NCBI GenBank assembly: GCA_030624545.1
Contig: JAUXJX010000144.1
Coordinates: forward strand, 1 to 5,969
Direction of reading: 5' to 3'
Length of the DNA stretch: 5,969 bases
Source of the DNA: Bacteroidota bacterium
Lineage (GTDB): Bacteria > Zhuqueibacterota > JdFR-76 > DREG01
Under the pieces are notes generated by a model. The model saw only the letters and a program-made list of their open reading frames with translations. It was not told the origin of the DNA and made no database searches. Below are positions 1 through 5,452 of the stretch, in pieces. The stretch's first letter is position 1. Each line of letters opens with the position of its first letter. The translations under genes were made by a program, and so were the position numbers.

Positions 1-173
1 CCCACCTTCTTCACTTTGGCGTGCAGGATGGGTCCGGCCATATTTTGAGCCACGTCCGTCATACCCGCTGTGACTGTACCATCATCATTTACCTGAAGCC
101 AGGTGTGAGCGTCCACATCATAATGCAATTTCTTCAAGATCACACAACCTCGGATTTCTTCGCGGTCAGACAT
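1..173 (-). CDS. GcvH/LbpA-like lipoyl carrier protein, N-terminal part (runs off the window)
   Basis: The first 57 residues can be read, starting at an ATG preceded by a strong GAGGAGG ribosome site; the rest lies beyond position 1. The segment HTWLQVNDDGTVTAGMTD (residues 23-40) followed by AQNMAGPILHAKVKKVG matches the start of the H-protein fold, a small lipoyl domain whose lipoyl-lysine arm carries reaction intermediates. In glycine-cleavage H proteins the second stretch normally reads like LGDIVFVELPEVG. The AGPIL...KKVG form here is closer to my recollection of lipoate-binding proteins (LbpA) encoded with sHdr sulfur-oxidation genes. Neighbouring dsrE, tusA and lplA genes support a sulfur role over glycine cleavage, and no gcvT or gcvP is seen. 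The lipoyl-lysine motif is outside the window, so function and lipoylation cannot be confirmed. Automatic annotation would probably say glycine cleavage system protein H. Confidence 0.85.
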   Translation of the reverse strand, partial: MSDREEIRGCVILKKLHYDVDAHTWLQVNDDGTVTAGMTDVAQNMAGPILHAKVKKV

Positions 174-210
174 TGCTTCTGTTCCTCCTCACCGTTCTGA
201 CATCTCTGAA

Positions 211-591
211 CTAAAAGTACATTACATGATCTGCATTCAAGGCGAGGTCAATGATGCTGGTTGCGCCCAGAACTTCAACTCCCTCGATCAGATCGTCCAT
301 GGTTATGTCCCATAACTCCATGCTCTGCTGACAAACCCGCAACTTGACTTCCGCATCCTGAGCCTGATCCAACAGCGTCTTAAGCGTCACATCGCTGTCT
401 TTTTTCAATTGAACCTTATCCGCCTCTCCCTTCTTGAGTTGATTTGTGCCGTTCATGGTGAACCAGACCATTACGTCCATTTCCATGGCAGCAGCAGCCA
501 TGGCATAGAATATAGGCGAATAGGTTCTTGTTGGTGTGTCAACACCGTGTGTCTGTATGACCAGTATTTTCTTTCCCTCAGGATCTTCCAT
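211..591 (-). CDS. DsrE-family sulfur-transfer protein
   Basis: This 126-residue soluble protein has the DsrE/DsrF-like fold. An opening beta strand (KKILVIQTHG, residues 7-16) leads to a helix with the segment FYAMAAAAMEMDVMVWFT (28-45), typical of the family. A central variable part follows, then the conserved Cys87 in KLRVCQQSMELW. The tail ends with LGATSIIDLALNADHVMYF (108-126), the usual DsrE ending. DsrE proteins receive sulfane sulfur on this Cys and exchange it with TusA or other carriers in the cytoplasm. The start is an ATG with an upstream AAGGG about 9 bases away. The gene lies 29 bases after the 88-residue gene and 37 bases before the lipoyl-carrier gene, so it is probably co-transcribed with both. 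It is a distant paralogue of the longer DsrE2/3-type protein in this window. Family assignment is firm; the exact partner is inferred from context. Confidence 0.9.
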   Translation of the reverse strand: MEDPEGKKILVIQTHGVDTPTRTYSPIFYAMAAAAMEMDVMVWFTMNGTNQLKKGEADKVQLKKDSDVTLKTLLDQAQDAEVKLRVCQQSMELWDITMDDLIEGVEVLGATSIIDLALNADHVMYF

Positions 592-620
592 AGGGGGTAT
601 CCCTTATTTTTCCTGATCAG

Positions 621-887
621 CTAATCTGTCCATTGCGATAGTGTACAGGGTTTGGTAGGATCTGCCAGTACGATCAAATATCGTCTCTTCCATTCCCATT
701 CGGAGTCTTCTGAGAGATGCTCATGCAGCTGTTCTTTGCTTGCGCTATGAGTGATCAATCTCAATTTTGTGGGATTATTCTCTTTATCCGTTTCAAGGAT
801 CTCGAGCAGAAGCCATTTCCCAGCTTTTTCCGCATACAACCGGGCCACATCTTTTAGGTCGAGAATATTGTTTTTATAGTCCGTCAA
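621..887 (-). CDS. Hypothetical 88-residue protein in the lipoate/sulfur cluster
   Basis: I do not recognise this protein. It is small, charged and has no membrane segment or signal peptide. Visible features are a hydrophobic strand KWLLLEILETD (residues 24-34), then TKLRLITHSASKEQLHEHL (40-58), a tryptophan-rich acidic patch SEWEWKRR (62-69) and a strand YLIVLAD. Cys81 is the only cysteine. This suggests a small alpha/beta domain. The start is a TTG, since no ATG occurs in the frame; a weak AAAAAGG lies about 11 bases upstream, inside the end of lplA. The reading frame is the same as that of lplA, separated only by its TGA stop and two codons, so translation may be coupled. Its fixed place between lplA and dsrE suggests a helper in lipoylation or sulfur transfer, but that is inference from position only. 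Confidence 0.65.
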   Translation of the reverse strand: MTDYKNNILDLKDVARLYAEKAGKWLLLEILETDKENNPTKLRLITHSASKEQLHEHLSEDSEWEWKRRYLIVLADPTKPCTLSQWTD

Positions 888-893
888 AAGGCT

Positions 894-1973
894 TCAACCT
901 TTTTGAATCGAATCCGCAAAAGAGAGGATAGGCTGTATCCAATCCTCAGGCTCTACTCCGGGCGACTGGACTTTCTCTTGTGAATAAAAATTCTGAATCG
1001 TCTCTAGAAGCGCGGTCCCCGTGATTTCCGTTTGACGCAATGCTTTTTCAAATTCCGGCAGCTTGGTATGCGGGTAGAAGGTGAAATCGCCGGAAAGCGC
1101 GATGTCATCGATCCGGTTTTTCTTGATTCGAATCATGGCTCGGATGAGGCCGCCGTTCGCTTTGTGGCTCGTTTCCCCTACCCAGACATCGCTGTGGATT
1201 TTTACTGCTGGGCGGATGTGTCCCTCTTTTGAGTGGAGCCATTCATCGCTGGAGAACCTCGCGTCTAATTCTTCAATGCTGCGCATTTCGGCATCGGTAA
1301 ATTCGCCCTCCTCGATTGTGTCCCGCAAAACCTCTTCGCTGAATTCAATATAGCGCTTCTTGACCTCTTGACGGTCTGGCCTGGTGCCCAGCTCCTTTTG
1401 CATCGTGGTCATGTACTCTTGCAGGCTTTGGTAGATCTTGTCACGGAATTTCTCATCGGGAACTTTGAGCACTTTGGCCATTAACTCAAAGTTGAAATCG
1501 AACATCAAACTGCTTACCAGAACCTCGGCGCTGCCAATTGCGGCGGCGCCCATGCCGCCAATTTTTTTGCCGGCTACTTGAATATCATTTATCGGACGAA
1601 AATATGCCTCTATGCCCAACGTTTTATATGTCTTTATGATCGGATAAGCATGCATTTTGAATCGCTCTTCCACCCGCATGGGGACGGAACCGGGCGAGAA
1701 AATCCATTGCGTGAATAACTGGTTCTCATCGAGGTAAACCGCGCCCCCGCCAACCTCTCTTCGTACGATCGGAATATTGTTCTGCATGCAAAAATCTACA
1801 TCGACTTCTTTTTCCAAAACCTGGTTACAGCCGATGCAAACGTAAGGCTCCTTGGGACTCACGAGGATGATAGTATTAGGTGTTTCGGGGGCAAAGGCCT
1901 GCGCCACTCCATGATAAACCGTTTGAGAGCGCAGGTACGAGACGGCGCCAACATCTACCAAGCGGAGCGTCAT
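894..1973 (-). CDS. lplA: Lipoate-protein ligase A, two-domain form
   Basis: This 359-residue cytoplasmic enzyme activates lipoate with ATP and attaches it to a lysine of a lipoyl domain. The catalytic BPL/LplA domain covers roughly residues 1-230. It includes PYVCIGCNQ (43-51), the hallmark RREVGGGAVYLDENQL (71-86) and NDIQVAGKKIGG (129-140), where a Lys, probably Lys137, matches the lipoyl-AMP-contacting lysine of the family. The accessory C-terminal domain is recognisable at about 272-350 (NGGLIRAMIRIKKNRIDDIA and SGDFTFYP). The length is near that of E. coli LplA with a slightly longer tail. The start is an ATG with GGAAAG just upstream. Within the cluster, its most likely substrate is the GcvH/LbpA-like protein encoded three genes downstream. 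Dedicated ligases for LbpA are known in sHdr organisms; this one has both domains in one chain. An octanoyltransferase role is less likely because the C-terminal domain is present. Confidence 0.92.
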   Translation of the reverse strand: MTLRLVDVGAVSYLRSQTVYHGVAQAFAPETPNTIILVSPKEPYVCIGCNQVLEKEVDVDFCMQNNIPIVRREVGGGAVYLDENQLFTQWIFSPGSVPMRVEERFKMHAYPIIKTYKTLGIEAYFRPINDIQVAGKKIGGMGAAAIGSAEVLVSSLMFDFNFELMAKVLKVPDEKFRDKIYQSLQEYMTTMQKELGTRPDRQEVKKRYIEFSEEVLRDTIEEGEFTDAEMRSIEELDARFSSDEWLHSKEGHIRPAVKIHSDVWVGETSHKANGGLIRAMIRIKKNRIDDIALSGDFTFYPHTKLPEFEKALRQTEITGTALLETIQNFYSQEKVQSPGVEPEDWIQPILSFADSIQKG

Positions 1974-2038
1974 TCACTTTCCATAATTCTTGGGTGGGTT
2001 AAGCAAGGCAAAACCATTCAAACTTCATCATTATTAAA

Positions 2039-2107
2039 CACCGAACACACCAAATTCACCGAAAACATGAAATGCATTCAATAAATCATATTCGGTGTTT
2101 TTGGTGT
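2039..2107. repeat. Inverted array of CACCRAA heptamers with 9-base spacing
   Basis: Three direct copies of CACCRAA start at 2039, 2048 and 2057, exactly 9 bases apart. Two inverted copies (TTYGGTG type) start at 2091 and 2100, also 9 bases apart. Positions 2047-2063 and 2091-2107 form 17-base arms with 15 complementary positions, around an AT-rich 27-base centre that contains a TGCA-centred near-palindrome. The array fills the gap between the DsrE2/3 gene and lplA. Neither strand has a T-run after the arms, so a classical intrinsic terminator is unlikely. It could be a regulator-binding array, an mRNA hairpin between two operon segments, or a small dispersed repeat; the sequence alone does not decide. 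Confidence 0.7.
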
Positions 2108-2117
2108 TGAAAAAAAC

Positions 2118-2639
2118 TTAGATAAACAGGCTCACATCGGAATCCGCGGCGTATTCCAAAAAGGTGGCGGCGCCTCCGATTTCACAGCCATCAATAAAAT
2201 CCTCTCTCTTGAAACCAAAAACATCCATCGTCATCTGGCAGCCGATTAACCGGACGTTATCCATCTCTACACACATATCGCGAAGCTCTTCAACAGTCGC
2301 CACGCCCTTTTTCTTGAAGGTCTGCTTCATCAAGCCGGTTGCCATCGATTCGAAGCCCGGCACGTTGCTCATCAGCAAATTCGGGATGTTCCAGTTGATT
2401 TTCTGAAATCCGTCCGGACCGAATGGCATCTTCATCGGCATGGCCGGATTACCCATGGGCGAAACGGCTGCATCCAACTCCTTCTTGAGGAGCGGCAGGC
2501 CGTAAAAAGTGTGGAAAATGGCCACTTCCCACTCCATAGCGCCGGCGGCGCTTGCAAGAATGAAGGGCGGATATGCCCAGTCCAGCGTACCTTTACTTGA
2601 GATCAAAGCCAATCGGCGCGGTCCATTTTCTTTTGACAT
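2118..2639 (-). CDS. DsrE2/DsrE3-type sulfurtransferase
   Basis: This 173-residue protein belongs to the DsrE/DsrF/DrsH-like family, in the longer branch usually called DsrE2 or DsrE3. It begins with a strand RRLALISSKG (residues 8-17), followed by a helix and strand reading LASAAGAMEWEVAIFHTFYG (28-47). A Met/Pro-rich linker lies at about 59-100. The family motif IGCQMTMDVFGFKREDFIDG (132-151) holds the conserved Cys134, and GGAATFLEYA (155-164) closes the domain. Cys123 and Cys152 are extra cysteines. I see no clear membrane helix, which fits the soluble DsrE3 type better than membrane-linked DsrE2. Such proteins pass sulfane sulfur to and from TusA; the intact tusA lies only 24 bases upstream. 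The ATG is preceded by AAGGAGG, a strong ribosome site. An inverted repeat array follows the stop. Confidence 0.9.
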   Translation of the reverse strand: MSKENGPRRLALISSKGTLDWAYPPFILASAAGAMEWEVAIFHTFYGLPLLKKELDAAVSPMGNPAMPMKMPFGPDGFQKINWNIPNLLMSNVPGFESMATGLMKQTFKKKGVATVEELRDMCVEMDNVRLIGCQMTMDVFGFKREDFIDGCEIGGAATFLEYAADSDVSLFI

Positions 2640-2663
2640 GGATCATCCTCCTTTTTGAATGCG

Positions 2664-2903
2664 TCAATGGGTTTTTCTAACGACAAACCGGTATAGGGAT
2701 TCCTCCTCTTTCGCCTCAAGCAGTTCATGGCCCGTCTGGTTGGACCATGCTTGCATATCGGGAATGGCTCCCGGGTCGGTCGAAATCATTTCCAAAACGT
2801 CCCCTATTTCCATTTCCTTGATTTTCTTGCTTGTTTTCACAATGGGCATCGGGCAGAGCATTCCCTTACAATCCAGCGTCTCCTTAATGTCGTATTCCGC
2901 CAT
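2664..2903 (-). CDS. tusA: TusA sulfur carrier protein
   Basis: This 79-residue protein is a full-length TusA/SirA-family carrier. The motif LDCKGMLCPMPI (residues 10-21) contains the Cys-Pro-X-Pro signature, with Cys17 expected to carry the persulfide; Cys12 is an additional cysteine. The rest shows the family pattern: IGDVLEMISTDPGAIPDM (32-49), then AWSNQTGHELLE and a closing YRFVVRK strand. TusA shuttles sulfane sulfur between rhodaneses, DsrE proteins and downstream acceptors in the cytoplasm. The ATG has an excellent AGGAGG four bases upstream, and the stop codon of the preceding TusA-like gene overlaps this ribosome site, implying coupled translation. The DsrE2/3 gene follows after 24 bases, the tusA-dsrE pairing often seen in sulfur-oxidation loci. 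Confidence 0.95.
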   Translation of the reverse strand: MAEYDIKETLDCKGMLCPMPIVKTSKKIKEMEIGDVLEMISTDPGAIPDMQAWSNQTGHELLEAKEEESLYRFVVRKTH

Positions 2904-2911
2904 CTTTCCTC

Positions 2912-3163
2912 CTAGGACTTTTTTTGAATTAGAAAACGATGATAGTCATCATAGTATTGAACTTCCAGGACCGCATGCCCGGTCATTTTGCTCCAGGCCT
3001 GCATATCTAAATGAGAGCCCGGGTCATTGGAGAGCATTTCAATAATCTCTCCCGAACGTGATTGGGCAAGAGTATCCTGTAAATAGAATATTGGCAGGGG
3101 ATCGTACATCCAACGACAGTCTATTTTTTTGCTAACAACAAGGACCATTGGGCTCGAAGTCAA
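2912..3163 (-). CDS. TusA-like protein with the catalytic Cys replaced by Asp
   Basis: This 83-residue protein aligns along its length with the TusA encoded immediately downstream; I count about 25 identical positions by eye, including DPG, DMQAWS and TGH. The signature CPxP is changed to DPLP (residues 21-24), so the persulfide-bearing Cys is Asp21. The preceding Cys16 is kept. The tail keeps the TusA strand order (EIIEMLSNDPG, 39-49; YHRFLIQKK). It is therefore a TusA fold that probably cannot carry sulfur in the usual way. It might act as a partner, regulator or scaffold for the active TusA, or use Cys16. The best start is a TTG with GAGG five bases upstream; an ATG five codons later has a poorer ribosome site. 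The reading frame is intact and the fold motifs are conserved, which argues against a decaying pseudogene. Confidence 0.8.
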   Translation of the reverse strand: MTSSPMVLVVSKKIDCRWMYDPLPIFYLQDTLAQSRSGEIIEMLSNDPGSHLDMQAWSKMTGHAVLEVQYYDDYHRFLIQKKS

Positions 3164-3168
3164 AAGCG

Positions 3169-3173
3169 CCTCA
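3169..3173 (-). promoter_or_regulatory. Ribosome binding site supporting a TTG start
   Basis: TGAGG lies five bases before the TTG of the degenerate tusA-like gene. The frame has no ATG or GTG upstream before a stop, and the next ATG, five codons in, lacks a comparable site. This favours the TTG start. Confidence 0.5.
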
Positions 3174-3231
3174 TAGATTTCTTTGATTTTAGTGATCCAT
3201 ACCCTTTGGTTTCTACGCCTTAGTTTTGATC

Positions 3232-3259
3232 AATATAAACATAAATCTCTGTGAAACAA
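3232..3259 (-). promoter_or_regulatory. Candidate sigma-70-type promoter for the sulfur cluster
   Basis: On the minus strand, TTGTTT (3259-3254) and TATATT (3237-3232) are separated by 16 bases. The -10 box matches five of six consensus bases and the -35 box about three of six. It sits about 70 bases before the first gene of the cluster, in an AT-rich stretch, and just downstream is the small palindrome TTGATCAA. This is a plausible but weak call, with no experimental or comparative support. Confidence 0.3.
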
Positions 3260-3724
3260 TCCAAAAATCGAATTTCTTTTCTGCAGCTTGCTGTTTGCCG
3301 ATGCCGCTATGGCAAAAGTGAGGAACGTAATAGGTTGGTGTGCTTTTGGTGGGAAAAGGAATCAAAGGCAAGTCGTTGTGAGTATTCCTGGTCGTTCATC
3401 GGATTATTCGCCTGAAAATGTCGCCTAGCATAGGATGTCTAAGAGAATCCCCTAACGGTCGTGTGGCTCGCAATCCGCGAGAAATTGAGAGCGTCCAAGC
3501 TTGATCGAAGAGTAGCGGGACTGCCTGTAGGTCGCATACAGAATGTCACTGGTCAAAATGAATGCTAACCGCGTTCATCCGTAATGCATCCATCATATCC
3601 ATATCCTTATCTTATGAATTGAAAACTAAAGCCCCGATTTCCGGCAGAATTGTAATGTCACGTTTCAACATATCATTCTCTGTAGAATGCCCACATGTCG
3701 AATGTGATGTGAAGACTGCAACCC

Positions 3725-5341
3725 TTATCCGGAAAAATATATCCAGACCAACCCGACAAGCGCCACAAGAAGAATTGATAACCGTACGTCCCATCGCTGC
3801 CAAAGAAGTCCGAATTTCGATCTGCCTGTTGTCGAGTAAGTCAGGTTTTTGAGCTTGTCTTCAGAAGGCGGCGGGGCGGTCAGGCTGACAATAATCAGCA
3901 CAGCCGAACAGACCACAAACAAGAAGAAAGCGAAGTGCAAAAAGTTGATGTCCGCATACTCATACAAGAAACCACCAAGCCGGTCTTTGTTGATTTCGGC
4001 AACCAACCGTCCGATTCCAAAAACGAAGCCGGTAAGCAGGGAGGCCATGGCGCCACGGGCGTTCAATCTTCTAAAGAAAATACCCAGGAGGAAAACCGCC
4101 GCTATTGGCGGCGAGATATAGGCCTGTACGCTCTGCAAATATTGATACAATTGTCCGGAGATAGTTTTGATAAATGGGATCCACATCAGGCCGAAAACAA
4201 CCAATACACCAGTCGCGATACGGCCGACCAACACCAATTGCCTTTCCGATGCTCCCGGATGCATTTTCTTGTAAATATCAAAAGTGATCAAGGTTGAGCA
4301 AGAGTTGAAAACCGAGGAAAGCGAACTCATGAGGGCGGCAAGCAGACCCGCGACAACCAGCCCGCGAAAACCGACCGGCAGAAGTGCGCCCACCAGGGCC
4401 GGCAGTGCCTGATCCGGCTGGGCAAGCTGCAGTTTGCCGCTTTGGGACAAACAATAGGCGATGACTCCGGGAATTACGAAGATAAACAGCGGCAAGATCT
4501 TCAAGTAACCGCCGAAAATTGTTCCCATACGGGCATCCTTTTCCCCTTTTGCTGAAAGAACACGTTGAACGATAAACTGATCGGTACACCAATACCAGAC
4601 TCCCAGTATGGGCGCTCCAAACAGAATTCCTGTCCATGGAAAGTTTGGATCGGACATGGGCTGCCACACGTTAAAGAAACTGCTGCCTGCAATTTCATAC
4701 ATCGCTCCCCAACCACCTACAGCAATGAGACCGCTCACGGTTACCGTAACGGCGCCCCCGATCAGAACGAACATCTGCATCAAATCTGTGTAGAGAACGG
4801 CACGCAGGCCTCCAAGCATCGTATACAGGCCAGTTATCAGCACGACGATGATTGCTCCAGTCCAGAAGTCAATTCCCAGTAGTGTCTCAAAGACGATGCC
4901 GCCGGCGGCAATCGTGACGGAAATTTTTGTCAGGACGTACCCGACGATCGATATCCACGAAAGATACACCCGGGCCCCGGGCGAGTAGCGACGTTCCAGA
5001 AACTCCGGCATGGTGAAAACCTGGCTTTTCAGATAGAAGGGCACGAAAACCCAACCCAGGATCAGCAGGATAAGCGAAGCCAGAATTTCAAATTGTGCAA
5101 CGGCCACGCCGCTTGCAGCACCGGTGCCTGCCAGCCCTACCAGGTGCTCGGATCCGATGTTCGAGGCGAAGAGTGATGCACCTATGACAAACCAGCCGGC
5201 ATTTCTACCGGCGAGAAAATATCCGGCGGAAGTTCCCCTCGACGATTTTTCCCTCTCCGTGGCCCACCACGCGATCACAAAAACACAGATGAAATAGAGC
5301 GCGATAATAAAATAATCCAGCCCTTGGACTTGCTGGTGCAT
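3725..5341 (-). CDS. SGLT-type sodium/solute (probably sugar) symporter
   Basis: This 538-residue inner-membrane protein belongs to the sodium:solute symporter (SSS) family, with about 13-14 hydrophobic helices ending in a C-terminal one. It is strikingly close to the SGLT branch: NIGSEHLVGLAGTGAASG (residues 61-78), WYWCTDQFIVQR (249-260), YLQSVQAYISPPIAAVFLLG (401-420). By my recollection of SGLT1, sugar-site residues are conserved: Asn61, His66, Glu85, Tyr250, Trp251, Lys281 and Gln403. The Ser339-Ser340 pair in LLAALMSSLSSVFNS fits the sodium site. It should import a sugar or polyol such as glucose, galactose or inositol using the sodium gradient; the substrate cannot be fixed from sequence. 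The ATG has AGGGAGA about eight bases upstream. No partner enzyme or regulator lies beside it, and 560 bases separate it from the sulfur genes. Confidence 0.92.
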   Translation of the reverse strand: MHQQVQGLDYFIIALYFICVFVIAWWATEREKSSRGTSAGYFLAGRNAGWFVIGASLFASNIGSEHLVGLAGTGAASGVAVAQFEILASLILLILGWVFVPFYLKSQVFTMPEFLERRYSPGARVYLSWISIVGYVLTKISVTIAAGGIVFETLLGIDFWTGAIIVVLITGLYTMLGGLRAVLYTDLMQMFVLIGGAVTVTVSGLIAVGGWGAMYEIAGSSFFNVWQPMSDPNFPWTGILFGAPILGVWYWCTDQFIVQRVLSAKGEKDARMGTIFGGYLKILPLFIFVIPGVIAYCLSQSGKLQLAQPDQALPALVGALLPVGFRGLVVAGLLAALMSSLSSVFNSCSTLITFDIYKKMHPGASERQLVLVGRIATGVLVVFGLMWIPFIKTISGQLYQYLQSVQAYISPPIAAVFLLGIFFRRLNARGAMASLLTGFVFGIGRLVAEINKDRLGGFLYEYADINFLHFAFFLFVVCSAVLIIVSLTAPPPSEDKLKNLTYSTTGRSKFGLLWQRWDVRLSILLVALVGLVWIYFSG

Positions 5342-5452
5342 TTGTTGGTCTCCCTAAGGAATGGCTGTGCTTAACCCTACGACAGCATTAATGTGTATTC
5401 CCGCCTTCTCCGATTTTTTCGCTGATTCTGTGATGGGATATGGTTTCTCCGA

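Larger units (their letters stand above)
3164..3724. other. Long intergenic stretch with no convincing gene
   Basis: Reading both strands by eye, I find only short open stretches (about 50 codons or less), without a ribosome site or recognisable motif. The AT-rich end nearest the sulfur cluster holds the candidate promoter. A small hairpin, TTTGCC (3294-3299) with GGCAAA (3311-3316), and two 5-base stems near 3674-3706 are the only structures noted; none has a T-run. It may be an untranslated region plus decayed sequence, or hold an RNA I cannot recognise. It separates the symporter from the sulfur cluster, arguing that they are separate transcription units. Confidence 0.5.

Noticed and set aside
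1032..1353. Plus-strand open frames antisense to lplA.
   Set aside because: They overlap well-conserved LplA coding sequence and show no protein-family signal.
2047..2107. Inverted repeat as an intrinsic transcription terminator after the DsrE2/3 gene.
   Set aside because: The arms are AT-rich with a long loop, and no T-run follows on either strand.
3357..3560. Possible decayed gene on the minus strand (open stretch of about 49 codons before a short MNDQEYSQRLAF frame).
   Set aside because: The stretches have no start with a ribosome site, do not join without frameshifts, and match nothing recognisable.
3612..3803. A 63-codon minus-strand open frame overlapping the symporter's 3' end, with a protein-like tail DITILPEIGALVFNS.
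   Set aside because: Most of it lies inside the symporter gene in another frame. The tail beyond it is only about 20 codons, lacks a good ribosome site and matches no family I know.
3562..4297. Plus-strand open frames across the symporter 3' half.
   Set aside because: They lie antisense to a clearly real membrane-protein gene, are low in recognisable motifs and have no ribosome sites; they are shadows.
5342..5395. A REP-like element (GTAGGGTTAAGC on the minus strand) upstream of the symporter.
   Set aside because: Only about four bases of TAAG/CTTA pairing are visible; the resemblance to known REP ends is too weak to call.
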